DNA of 15,594 nucleotides from an uncultured Bacilli bacterium. Its GTDB lineage: Bacteria > Bacillota_I > Bacilli_A > RF39 > UBA660. Every line of letters begins with the position of its first letter. Positions within the stretch are counted from its first letter, which is position 1. The position numbers and the translations under genes are program-made. The notes under the pieces are model-generated. The model was not told the DNA's origin, made no database searches, and saw nothing but the letters and a program-made list of their open reading frames with translations. Location: assembly GCA_947627835.1 (NCBI GenBank), contig CANQXM010000017.1:1-15594 (forward strand). Direction: 5' to 3'. This document shows positions 1 through 6,120 of the stretch, in pieces.

Positions 1-534
1 CCCATCCTTTTCAATATACTTTCGATATTCATTTAGAGTCGTAGCACCAATCAAGCGAATTTCTCCACGAGCCAGCATTGGCTTTAACATATTGCCAACA
101 TCCATGGTTCCTTCTTGACCGCTACCAACAATCATATGAATTTCATCGATAAATAAAATAAGTTCGCCATCACTATCTTTAATCTCTTTTAAAACGGCTT
201 TTAAACGCTCTTCAAATTCTCCACGATATTTTGCACCAGCTACCAATGCTCCTAAATCAAGCTCCCAAATTCGTTTATTCTTTAAACTATTTGGAACATC
301 TCCTTTGATAATCCGTTGGGCAAGACCTTCTACAATCGCTGTTTTTCCAACTCCAGGTTCTCCAATTAAAACCGGATTATTCTTCGTTTTACGAGATAAA
401 ATTCGCAGAACATTTCGGATTTCATCATCTCTACCAATAACTGGATCAACCTTATTATCCATCACATTTTTGGTAATATCTCGACCATATTTTTCTAATA
501 CATTTTTAAGGCTTTCATCTTCTTGAAAATTCAT
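1..534 (-). CDS. clpB: ClpB disaggregase lacking the N-domain (5' part, gene runs off the left edge)
   Basis: First 178 residues of the AAA+ protein disaggregase ClpB, which works with DnaK to resolubilise aggregated proteins in the cytoplasm. Visible in the first ATPase domain are the entry motif DPVIGRDDEIR (30-40), Walker A GEPGVGKT (58-65), pore loop KYRGEFEER (102-110), Walker B ILFIDEIH (126-133) and the GATTLNEYR sensor region (163-171). Canonical ClpB has about 150 residues before this point; here only about 17 precede the LEKYGRDITK stretch, so the substrate-binding N-domain is absent, as in mycoplasma ClpB. The start is fixed by AAGGAGGG at 541-548, six bases upstream. The gene is CIRCE-controlled. 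ClpC is less likely because the pore-loop and MLKPMLARGE sequences match ClpB best. The C-terminal half is outside the window. Confidence 0.95.
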   Translation of the reverse strand, partial: MNFQEDESLKNVLEKYGRDITKNVMDNKVDPVIGRDDEIRNVLRILSRKTKNNPVLIGEPGVGKTAIVEGLAQRIIKGDVPNSLKNKRIWELDLGALVAGAKYRGEFEERLKAVLKEIKDSDGELILFIDEIHMIVGSGQEGTMDVGNMLKPMLARGEIRLIGATTLNEYRKYIEKDG

Positions 535-565
535 AATTCTCCCTCCTTCATAATTACTATACGCC

Positions 566-594
566 ATTTTATCATTTTTATTAGCACTTGTCAA
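566..594 (-). promoter_or_regulatory. clpB promoter
   Basis: On the minus strand a perfect -35 TTGACA (594-589) is followed after 17 bases by -10 TAAAAT (571-566). The -35 lies inside the CIRCE element. The predicted start near 559 gives a leader of about 25 bases containing the ribosome binding site. Confidence 0.85.
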
Positions 595-607
595 TAAAGA
601 GTGCTAA
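581..607. promoter_or_regulatory. CIRCE operator (HrcA binding site) of clpB
   Basis: Inverted repeat TTAGCACTT-N9-GAGTGCTAA, one base off the consensus TTAGCACTC-N9-GAGTGCTAA, with an additional matching A/T pair on each side. HrcA represses class I heat-shock genes through this element. It overlaps the clpB -35 box, so bound repressor would block RNA polymerase. Confidence 0.95.
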
Positions 608-633
608 TAGGAAAGAAAAAGAAAAATCAAAGC

Positions 634-1530
634 TTATTTTCTTCGATTTTCACTAATTAATTCCATAGCAACCGATAACTGCTTAATTCGTTCAATAATC
701 CGTCTTGCTTTCACCACATCCGACTTTCCATTTGAAAAAGAAAGGTGATTTTCAAGTTCAGAAAGACTCATATTAGAAGTAAAGAAAGTTGGTAAATGAT
801 GATCCATCCGATATTGCAAGATAGGTCCTAAAATTTCATCTCTTCCCCATTCAGTAACTCGCTCTGCTCCAATATCATCAAGTAGTAATAAATCGACCCG
901 TTGATAATTATGAACTTTACTTTCCAGTAATTCAAAATCATCTTTTAAAGCTCGCAAAAGTTCTGGAAAATAAACGGCTTCCGTATGAACATGCTTAACA
1001 ATTTCCAATTCATGAAAAAGAGCTTGAATTAAAAATGTTTTTCCCGTTCCAAAATTGCCATACAAATAAAGCCCCTGAGTACTTTGTAAATAATCATAAT
1101 TTTCAAAAAAAGCATCGAGCCATTTAATCACCGTAAGTCTTTTTTTATCACCAGATAAATCAATATCTTTCATTCGAACATTTTCATAAACATGCGTTTG
1201 CGCTTCTTTTTCCTGTAATACCTTCATTTGTTTTTGATAATAAGCACAAGGTGTATAAGAAAAATAAAGATTTCCTTCCTTTCTGATTGGAAGATAAACA
1301 TGCCCCCTATAATCATTTTGACAAGCATGCAACCCTTCACATTTTTTACAATGTTCCAACTCTTCAATACTTTTCTCAAGTTTTGAAGTAATTTGCATGG
1401 CTTCCGCATCTGATAATTCTAGTTTTTTGACAAGTCGTGCAAAAGAAGGCTTTTTTAAAGCTTCTTGATAACTTTTCACAAGCAAATCTTTTTTACAAGA
1501 ATAATCGGCAATTTCTAAAACTTTCGGCAT
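634..1530 (-). CDS. dnaI: Primosomal protein DnaI (helicase loader)
   Basis: AAA+ ATPase that loads the replicative helicase (DnaC in Bacillus nomenclature) onto DNA during chromosome initiation and restart. The N-terminal region carries a zinc site (C61, C64, probably H77 and C95) resembling the DnaI helicase-binding domain. The ATPase domain shows Walker A GNFGTGKT (158-165), Walker B LLLLDDIG (214-221), the TSN sensor motif (251-253) and an arginine-rich C-terminal region (RRIIERIKQ). At 298 residues it is close to the usual ~310. The reading frame is open to a TTG at 1539, but TAGGAG (1540-1545) abuts that codon; ATG 1530 has a 9-base spacing and is preferred, with ATG 1536 as a less likely alternative. 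The ribosome binding site includes the stop codon of dnaB, indicating translational coupling. Confidence 0.93.
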   Translation of the reverse strand: MPKVLEIADYSCKKDLLVKSYQEALKKPSFARLVKKLELSDAEAMQITSKLEKSIEELEHCKKCEGLHACQNDYRGHVYLPIRKEGNLYFSYTPCAYYQKQMKVLQEKEAQTHVYENVRMKDIDLSGDKKRLTVIKWLDAFFENYDYLQSTQGLYLYGNFGTGKTFLIQALFHELEIVKHVHTEAVYFPELLRALKDDFELLESKVHNYQRVDLLLLDDIGAERVTEWGRDEILGPILQYRMDHHLPTFFTSNMSLSELENHLSFSNGKSDVVKARRIIERIKQLSVAMELISENRRK

Positions 1531-1542
1531 ATTCATCAACTC

Positions 1543-2820
1543 CTACTGATATTTATTTAAAATATGAGCCATTTCTTCCTTTTCTGCTTCACTCATTTCT
1601 TCTTTCGTAATCGTTTCATGAAACCAATCCGGTTCATCAGAAGCAATCGGCCGTTTCTGATCTTTAGAAACTTGTTTGACATAACGTTTATTTGCTTTTT
1701 CTGCAAGAAGCATGGCATCATTAGCAGTTTCTACTCCACTGCGACGCCAATGACCTGCTACCGTTTCAATAAACTGACTAGATAATTTATTATTATTCTT
1801 CTTTAACGTATAATCAATTAAAACATTAATCACCGCTGGTTTCAAACCCAAATCAACCAAAAGCATTTCTAATATTTTTAAATCTCGACTGGTTGGTTTT
1901 ACGCCATGATATTTATCCTTTAAAAAATCATAAGGACTGGTATTTTCAAAAACTTCGATAATTCTTCCTCGTTTACTGCTATCCCCTTTTGGACTTTTTA
2001 AATATTCTGGTTGCGTCCGATAAATTAAAGTTGGAAGCCTTCCCTCATGATGATACTGATAATACTTGCGTGTTTGAAGACGTAAAGCTTCTTTATCAAT
2101 ATTTCCTTTTTCATTAAGAGTAAGCCGAATAATTTCACACATCTGAGAAGTGTCTAATTGATACAAAAAAGCTAACTGATTAATTAACTCACGCATACGT
2201 TTTCCAAGAATTTTTTCATACCCAACTCCCTTTGGCAAAGAAGAAAGCAAAAAATCAAAATCAATTTGATCTTGAATTTGCAAAGGTAAAACTTCTCTTC
2301 CAATCGTATCAAAAGAATGCTCCATGGACGAAGTAAAAACCACATCCAATTGTTTGGAAATATCTTCATATTCTTTGGTATCAATAGAATACGTTTGATA
2401 TTCTTTTTGCAATAGTTCATATTCAAATTTACCAATATTATTATATAAAACCACATGAAAAATAGGATGAGAAAAAAACTCTTTGGCAGTAAGTGGAGCA
2501 TAAAGTTCATAAATATAACTATTAATATCGCCCGCTTTAAAATATGTTTTCATAAGTCCAACCGCTTCAAGTGTTTCCCTAGCAAGTTTAATTTGATCCA
2601 AATTGCTTTTTAAAAGTGTCATCAAATGATGATGTGTATAATAAATACTAACAAACTCCAAGCGATCCAAATCACGCCATAAAGTAAGATACAAACTGAC
2701 TGCTAAACTTCCAATAATGGGTTCATACAAACTAACTAAATTTCGACGATCCACTTCTGTAAGAATCGTTTTGTTTGCGACCATATATTGATCGGCTGGA
2801 AGAAGCGTTATCAGTTTCAT
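1543..2820 (-). CDS. dnaB: Replication initiation and membrane attachment protein DnaB
   Basis: Firmicute-type DnaB (not the Escherichia coli helicase). It joins DnaD at the origin and at stalled forks and recruits the DnaI-helicase complex at the membrane. The 425 residues show a winged-helix-like N-terminal part (about 10-115), a middle helical part, and a C-terminal DnaB/DnaD helical module with the conserved F-x3-V-x3-W pattern at F350, V354 and W358 followed by a Thr-rich helix, the region that binds DNA in DnaD relatives. The acidic tail is poorly conserved. GTGAGG just upstream of the ATG supports the start. The stop (1543-1545) overlaps the ribosome binding site of dnaI, so the pair forms an operon; its promoter lies immediately upstream. 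Confidence 0.92.
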   Translation of the reverse strand: MKLITLLPADQYMVANKTILTEVDRRNLVSLYEPIIGSLAVSLYLTLWRDLDRLEFVSIYYTHHHLMTLLKSNLDQIKLARETLEAVGLMKTYFKAGDINSYIYELYAPLTAKEFFSHPIFHVVLYNNIGKFEYELLQKEYQTYSIDTKEYEDISKQLDVVFTSSMEHSFDTIGREVLPLQIQDQIDFDFLLSSLPKGVGYEKILGKRMRELINQLAFLYQLDTSQMCEIIRLTLNEKGNIDKEALRLQTRKYYQYHHEGRLPTLIYRTQPEYLKSPKGDSSKRGRIIEVFENTSPYDFLKDKYHGVKPTSRDLKILEMLLVDLGLKPAVINVLIDYTLKKNNNKLSSQFIETVAGHWRRSGVETANDAMLLAEKANKRYVKQVSKDQKRPIASDEPDWFHETITKEEMSEAEKEEMAHILNKYQ

Positions 2821-2843
2821 ATCCTCACCCCAAATCTTTTTTT

Positions 2844-2872
2844 ATTATAAATCTTAAAACCCAATCTAACAA
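2844..2872 (-). promoter_or_regulatory. Promoter of the dnaB-dnaI operon
   Basis: Minus-strand -35 TTGTTA (2872-2867), 17-base spacer, -10 TATAAT (2849-2844). The -35 overlaps the final Cys and stop codons of the upstream thioredoxin-like gene. This suggests dnaB-dnaI has its own promoter, although read-through from upstream is not excluded because no terminator is visible between the units. Confidence 0.75.
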
Positions 2873-3579
2873 GCGTCATCACAAGTAGAATTTAAAAGTC
2901 CGAGCATCATTTTCTGATAAGTATCAAAAAGTGTTTTTTCCTCTTCTTCACTGAAAGTATAAGAAGAATCTTGATTTGGAAGTTTTCCTACATAAACATC
3001 CAAAATTTGTCCTTCAAAAATGGAAACAATCGTCGGTGCATATAAGCGTTTCTCATGAGCATCAATTACCTCTCCTTGTTTATTTTTAAGTTCATAAGAA
3101 GGCAAATAAGCATCCAATTTCTGTAAAATACTCAAATAGCCATTACTTCCTTCTTGCGTAACGACAACCTCATCATTATCATCCAAAATAAGTTGCTTGC
3201 GAATAGAAGAAACATCAACATAAATAATTTCCGATAAATTCGTACTGGTAGCGGCTTGCAACAGCAAAGGAATCGTTAAACGACACGCTGGACTATTAGC
3301 AAATCCAAAATAAATGAGTCCGGTTCCCTTTTCCATAAATCGTACAACTTCATCATCGGTCATATAACGAATCGGATTTTCTAAAGGAATCGAAACATCC
3401 GGATAATTCACTTGATTTTTTTCATCTACTTTTCCATTATAAGCTTCATATTCTTCTTTAAAACGCTTAGAATCAGACACCTCATGTTTTCCACCCATAA
3501 TGACTAAACCACCAATAATCAAGGCCATACAAATTAACAAAATAACAAGCGATAATAATATTTTTTTATCACGATTCAT
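2866..3579 (-). CDS. Membrane-anchored thioredoxin-fold protein with degenerate SPAC motif
   Basis: A 237-residue protein with one N-terminal membrane helix (about 7-29) and an extracytoplasmic thioredoxin-like domain. The strand-turn GLIYFGFANSPACR (87-100) aligns with the CPxC active-site segment of thioredoxin-like and bacteriocin-accessory-type proteins, but the first cysteine is Ser96, leaving only Cys99. The cis-proline loop is APTIVSIFEG (181-190, Pro182). The extreme C-terminus ends in STCDDAC with two cysteines three residues apart, a possible second redox or metal site. The frame is open upstream to a TTG at 3600, but GGAGTGA is correctly spaced only for the ATG at 3579. It lies 23 bp after the FAD/Rieske gene, with no terminator between, so the two are probably co-transcribed and may share a redox role. 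The exact function is unknown. Confidence 0.8.
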   Translation of the reverse strand: MNRDKKILLSLVILLICMALIIGGLVIMGGKHEVSDSKRFKEEYEAYNGKVDEKNQVNYPDVSIPLENPIRYMTDDEVVRFMEKGTGLIYFGFANSPACRLTIPLLLQAATSTNLSEIIYVDVSSIRKQLILDDNDEVVVTQEGSNGYLSILQKLDAYLPSYELKNKQGEVIDAHEKRLYAPTIVSIFEGQILDVYVGKLPNQDSSYTFSEEEEKTLFDTYQKMMLGLLNSTCDDAC

Positions 3580-3602
3580 GCGATTCACTCCATAGGTCAA
3601 TT

Positions 3603-5057
3603 TTACTCGGGTTTGGACTTCTTTGCAACATTTTTGTCACAAAAAAAATTCACACAAATCCCATGAAGTGCAGGTCCTTTTAAAAGATTGCCATCCATAT
3701 CAAAACGAGAACTATGGCAAGGACAATCCCAAGTTTGTTCTACGATATTAAATAGTAAACTACACCCCATGTGGGGACAAACAGGATAAACAAGATGCAG
3801 TTTGCCATGACATCGATAAAGTGCCATAGCCTTACCTTGTAAAAAAGAAAAGGTAAGTGAAGAAGGATACCAATCTTTTTGATAATGCTTGCTGAATAAA
3901 AACGCTTTGGCACTGCTAAAAATATGAACGGGATAAAAAAAGGGATGAAAAGAAGAATCTTTGAAACGCAAAGTAGGAGTTTGAAAAATCATCGAAGAAA
4001 CAAGCCGAGCACCTAGCACGCTTCCACTCATTCCCCACGTTTGATAACCTGTTGCTAAATAAAAATGAGGTTTTACTTCTTTGATAATTGGCAAATGATC
4101 TGCCGTAACAATATCCACATTACTATATTTTAAATAAACCGAAGAATCAGCAACCGAAAACAATCGCTCCAAATTTTGAAAATGCCAAAGATCATTTCCG
4201 CTCTTAGTAATATCATGAGTTTCTCCCACACAAATTTGATAATGTTTCTTTTGAAAATCAACAAATCGCACCGAAGTATTTGGTTTTTCCACTAAAATAT
4301 ATGTATATTTTAAATTTTTAGGAACTTCAAATACAATTTCATAAGATTTTACAAGAGAAGTTTGAACTGGAAAAAAAGAAGGAAAAAAGAAAAATGGATA
4401 ATGACAAGCCACAACAACATTTTTCGCACGAATACAATATCCCAAATTCGTATGACAATAATAATAATTCTGTCCCGTCACAATTTTGACAATCTCCGTA
4501 TTCTCATAAATACGTTCTCTTTTCATATGTTCTAAAAGTCCCTTTAAATATTTAAAAGGATGAAATACATAAGTATTTTTAACCCCTATCCCATATGGAT
4601 ATGGAATACTTTTGGGAATACGCGTTAAAACATCGATTCCATTTTGCTTTAAAAATGATGAAAATGATGAAAAATAGCGCTGATTTTGAACCTTCTTTGA
4701 TACAAGATAAGAAGAAACTTCCTTAAAATCACAATCAATATGATACTGATGAATCCAAGATTTCATCAAAGAAATACTTTCCAGTTCAGCTTGTAAATAA
4801 GCTTGTGCCAATTTTACTTTTCCCTTTTTATAAAAAGAAAACAAAGCATTTTCTTGTAAATAATTAATTTTTCCTGAAGTATTCTTAGTAACTCCACTCC
4901 CAATTTTTCGTGCTTCAACCAATAAAGCATTTTTTCCACGTAAGCAAAATAAAGTTTGAACGCCAGTCATTCCTCCACCAATAATAATTGTATCAACTTC
5001 CAAATTTTTATTTAAAGTAGGATAAGCTGGTAACACAACGTCTTCCCAAATACTCAT
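3603..5057 (-). CDS. FAD-dependent oxidoreductase fused to a C-terminal Rieske [2Fe-2S] domain (YhfW-like)
   Basis: The 484-residue protein begins with a DAO-type FAD-binding fold: dinucleotide motif IIGGGMTG (25-32), a conserved acidic residue after strand 2 (LLVEAR, 45-50), and a GYQTWGMSGS motif near the C-terminal end of the FAD domain. The last ~85 residues form a Rieske domain with C427-P-H429 and C445-P-C447-H448 as cluster ligands; C432 and C447 are placed to form the disulfide of high-potential Rieske proteins. This two-domain layout matches the YhfW family of Bacillus; the substrate is not known. The Rieske centre may pass electrons from or to FAD. No signal peptide is seen, so it is likely cytoplasmic. 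The frame extends to GTG 5066, but ATG 5057 is better spaced from GGGTGA. It is probably the first gene of a two-gene unit with the thioredoxin-like gene. Confidence 0.88.
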   Translation of the reverse strand: MSIWEDVVLPAYPTLNKNLEVDTIIIGGGMTGVQTLFCLRGKNALLVEARKIGSGVTKNTSGKINYLQENALFSFYKKGKVKLAQAYLQAELESISLMKSWIHQYHIDCDFKEVSSYLVSKKVQNQRYFSSFSSFLKQNGIDVLTRIPKSIPYPYGIGVKNTYVFHPFKYLKGLLEHMKRERIYENTEIVKIVTGQNYYYCHTNLGYCIRAKNVVVACHYPFFFFPSFFPVQTSLVKSYEIVFEVPKNLKYTYILVEKPNTSVRFVDFQKKHYQICVGETHDITKSGNDLWHFQNLERLFSVADSSVYLKYSNVDIVTADHLPIIKEVKPHFYLATGYQTWGMSGSVLGARLVSSMIFQTPTLRFKDSSFHPFFYPVHIFSSAKAFLFSKHYQKDWYPSSLTFSFLQGKAMALYRCHGKLHLVYPVCPHMGCSLLFNIVEQTWDCPCHSSRFDMDGNLLKGPALHGICVNFFCDKNVAKKSKPE

Positions 5058-5103
5058 AGGATTCACCCATTATTAGTATGAGTGAAAAAGAACACATTAA
5101 TGC

Positions 5104-5130
5104 ATAAAAAAAGTTTCGTTTCCGAAACTA
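5104..5130 (-). terminator. Rho-independent terminator after the 45-residue ORF
   Basis: On the minus strand a 7-bp stem AGTTTCG/CGAAACT with a GAAA tetraloop (5129-5112) is followed by seven T. The TAG stop codon of the small gene overlaps the base of the stem. Confidence 0.88.
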
Positions 5131-5265
5131 ATTGGCTTTTTTATCTTGTTCTTTTTTCTTTTTTTCATCATAATATTTTTTATTAATTAATCTTACTTTT
5201 ACGCCTTTTTCTAAAGCAAACTTCTTTTTTACCCCATCAGGTAAATTCTTTTTATATGTTTTCAT
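5128..5265 (-). CDS. Small lysine-rich protein, 45 residues, unknown function
   Basis: Short open frame not recognised from any family I know. It begins MKTYKKNLPDG and ends in a run of Lys/Glu/Asp (residues 29-45), so it is strongly basic and has no membrane segment or cysteine. Reality is supported by GGAGGG five bases before the ATG, an extended -10 promoter 23 bases upstream, and a strong terminator that overlaps its stop codon: a complete monocistronic unit. It is divergent from tRNA-Met, whose promoter lies next to its own. A ribosome- or nucleic-acid-associated role would fit the charge, but that is speculation. Confidence 0.75.
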   Translation of the reverse strand: MKTYKKNLPDGVKKKFALEKGVKVRLINKKYYDEKKKKEQDKKAN

Positions 5266-5287
5266 CTAATCCCTCCAAATCGTTACG

Positions 5288-5316
5288 ATTATATCATAGA
5301 AAATAAAGAAAATGAA
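5288..5316 (-). promoter_or_regulatory. Promoter of the 45-residue ORF
   Basis: Extended -10 TGATATAAT (5296-5288, minus strand) with a weak -35 TTCATT (5316-5311) at 17 bases. The predicted start lies a few bases before the GGAGGG ribosome binding site. Confidence 0.65.
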
Positions 5317-5327
5317 GAGATTTTTTC

Positions 5328-5356
5328 TTGCACTCTATTTTTTTATTTGATATAAT
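5328..5356 (+). promoter_or_regulatory. Promoter of tRNA-Met
   Basis: TTGCAC (5328-5333), 17 bases, TATAAT (5351-5356). The predicted start near 5363 is about eight bases before the mature tRNA, typical of a strong stable-RNA promoter. Confidence 0.9.
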
Positions 5357-5370
5357 GAACTTGCTTACAT

Positions 5371-5447
5371 GGCGAGATAGCTCAGCTGGCTAGAGCGATC
5401 GGTTCATACCCGATAGGTCGAGGGTTCGATCCCCCCTCTCGCTACCA
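5371..5447 (+). tRNA. tRNA-Met (CAT), elongator type
   Basis: A 77-base cloverleaf with encoded CCA. The acceptor GGCGAGA pairs with TCTCGCT (one G-T at the first pair), the D stem is GCTC/GAGC, the anticodon stem ATCGG/CCGAT holds loop TTCATAC with anticodon CAT, and the T stem GAGGG/CCCCC holds TTCGATC. The paired first position argues against initiator tRNA. It resembles the Bacillus elongator tRNA-Met; a lysidine-modified tRNA-Ile2 cannot be fully excluded by eye. Its 3' trailer is nearly the same as that of the tRNA-Arg at 9494-9570. Confidence 0.92.
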
Positions 5448-5488
5448 AGTTGATAAAAGACTCGAATTTTCGAGTAAAAATAGAAAGC
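5448..5488 (+). repeat. tRNA 3' trailer element with CTCGA/TCGAG hairpin (copy 1)
   Basis: About 41 bases directly after the tRNA-Met CCA: a TTGATAA box, the hairpin ACTCGA/TCGAGT (5460-5475), then TAAAAATAGAAAG. The same order and almost the same bases follow tRNA-Arg at 9493-9452 on the minus strand. There is no U-run after the hairpin in the tRNA direction, so it is not a classic terminator. Read on the minus strand the hairpin is followed by CTTTTAT and could be a weak terminator for the hydrophobic-peptide mRNA. Confidence 0.6.
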
Positions 5489-5491
5489 GGC

Positions 5492-5520
5492 TTGTAAAAA
5501 GGTCGTTTTTATGTTATTAT
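5492..5520 (+). promoter_or_regulatory. Promoter of the candidate antisense RNA
   Basis: TTGTAA (5492-5497), 17 bases, TATTAT (5515-5520). It has no open frame of useful length downstream and is followed ~80 bases later by a strong terminator, so it probably drives a small RNA. Confidence 0.65.
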
Positions 5521-5526
5521 GAATGT

Positions 5527-5641
5527 GTCAAGGCGGTTTGCATAAAATAAAAAAAGGAACGTTCAATATTGTCGTGTTGAGTGTTGCCAAAAGATTGGTT
5601 TCACCTAATTCAAAGAAGTTGAGTTAGGTGAATTTCTTTTT
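5527..5641 (+). ncRNA. Candidate small antisense RNA (type I antitoxin-like)
   Basis: A roughly 115-base transcript is predicted between the 5492-5520 promoter and the terminator stem at 5600-5632. No plausible open frame with a ribosome binding site lies in it. It does not show the SRP RNA tetraloop domain or the tmRNA ends. It runs convergent to the hydrophobic-peptide gene: its 3' end just touches that stop codon and its whole length would be complementary to the 3' untranslated part of the peptide mRNA, as with RatA/txpA and SR4/bsrG in Bacillus subtilis. Its first bases contain AGGCGGT (5531-5537), identical to the core of the peptide's ribosome binding site. The end points are inferred from promoter and terminator, not observed. 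Confidence 0.5.
5600..5641 (+). terminator. Terminator of the candidate antisense RNA
   Basis: A 12-bp stem (5600-5611 with 5621-5632, one G-T pair) with a 9-base loop is followed by TTTCTTTTT on the plus strand. On the minus strand the stem has a C-A mismatch and no U-run, so termination is directional. Confidence 0.85.
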
Positions 5642-5723
5642 ATATTAAAACTAGAAATAGTAATAATATTAATAGGAAGATAAGAATGATTAAAGATAGA
5701 ATTAAAAAATCCTTCTTGCTCAT
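5640..5723 (-). CDS. 27-residue hydrophobic peptide, candidate type I toxin
   Basis: Starts MSKKD and is then an unbroken run of 22 Leu, Ile, Phe, Val or Ser residues to the stop, enough for one membrane span; there is no charged C-terminal tail. AAGGGAGG seven bases before the ATG is among the best ribosome binding sites in the window, and a promoter (TTGTGT-N17-CATAAT) lies ~65 bases upstream, leaving a leader of about 55 bases. Short Lys-capped hydrophobic peptides with strong initiation sites opposite a convergent small RNA are the pattern of Fst/TxpA/BsrG-type membrane toxins. I do not recognise the exact sequence. It could instead be a harmless small membrane peptide; activity cannot be judged from sequence. 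Confidence 0.6.
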   Translation of the reverse strand: MSKKDFLILSLIILIFLLILLLFLVLI

Positions 5724-5784
5724 GCTACCGCCTCCCTTCTTTATGAAGATCGGCAATCACCCAACTATGAAATGCTCCGGATTA

Positions 5785-5813
5785 ATTATGCCAAGCAGTT
5801 GATCTTTACACAA
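5785..5813 (-). promoter_or_regulatory. Promoter of the hydrophobic-peptide mRNA
   Basis: Minus-strand -35 TTGTGT (5813-5808), 17 bases, -10 CATAAT (5790-5785). The start near 5778 gives a ~55-base leader ending in AAGGGAGG. Confidence 0.6.
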
Positions 5814-5917
5814 CAAAATTGTACTAAATTTATGATAATTTAAAAATGGCAGCCCAAAGAAATGACAATCAAATGTAGAATGGACTAAATTTTACAATAA
5901 TCCTTCCAAAAACAAGA

Positions 5918-5923
5918 TATAAT
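5918..5923 (+). promoter_or_regulatory. -10 box of the 46-residue membrane protein gene
   Basis: A perfect TATAAT ends 23 bases before the ATG. The best -35-like hexamer, TTTACA (5891-5896), is 21 bases away, too far for a normal sigma-A promoter, so only the -10 is called. The remaining 5814-5917 stretch shows no other feature. Confidence 0.5.
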
Positions 5924-5946
5924 AAAGATAGAAATGGGGATTTATA

Positions 5947-6087
5947 ATGAACGAAAAAGAAAATGAAAAAACCAAAAAATTAAAAAAAGTAATAAATGAG
6001 AAAAAAAGAAACGATAACATCATTATCGCCCTACTCATTGTATTAATCATTATCATCGGGATTATTGTATACTTAAGAATGTATTAA
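5947..6087 (+). CDS. Small single-span membrane protein, 46 residues
   Basis: Highly charged N-terminal half (residues 1-23, mostly Lys, Glu, Asn) followed by one membrane helix of Ile, Leu, Val and Gly (about 24-42) and a short tail LRMY. Lysines before the helix predict a cytoplasmic N-terminus. GGGGA six bases upstream, a perfect -10 box and a terminator whose stem includes the TAA stop show a complete single-gene unit. I do not recognise the family. It lies between the toxin-like locus and a convergent unknown gene; a link to either is unproven. Confidence 0.75.
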   Translation: MNEKENEKTKKLKKVINEKKRNDNIIIALLIVLIIIIGIIVYLRMY

Positions 6088-6120
6088 AAAACTAAGTTTT
6101 CAAATTGAACTTAGTTTTTT
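6086..6120. terminator. Bidirectional terminator between convergent genes
   Basis: A perfect 13-bp stem, AAAAAACTAAGTT (6086-6098) with AACTTAGTTTTTT (6108-6120), around a 9-base loop. The A and T runs serve as U-tracts in both directions. The stop codons of both flanking genes fall in or beside the stem. Confidence 0.93.

Noticed and set aside
305..526. Plus-strand 73-codon open frame
   Set aside because: Antisense to the conserved AAA+ region of clpB, with no ribosome binding site; a shadow of the real gene.
2184..2510. Minus-strand 108-codon open frame
   Set aside because: Lies wholly inside dnaB in another frame, with Phe/Ile/Leu-rich composition caused by AT bias.
5371..5488. Integration site for a mobile element at tRNA-Met
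   Set aside because: No integrase and no direct repeat of the tRNA 3' end was found nearby; the only similar sequence is the shared trailer after tRNA-Arg.
5527..5641. SRP RNA, tmRNA or 6S RNA
   Set aside because: It lacks the conserved SRP tetraloop domain and the tmRNA tRNA-like ends, and is too short for a typical 6S RNA.
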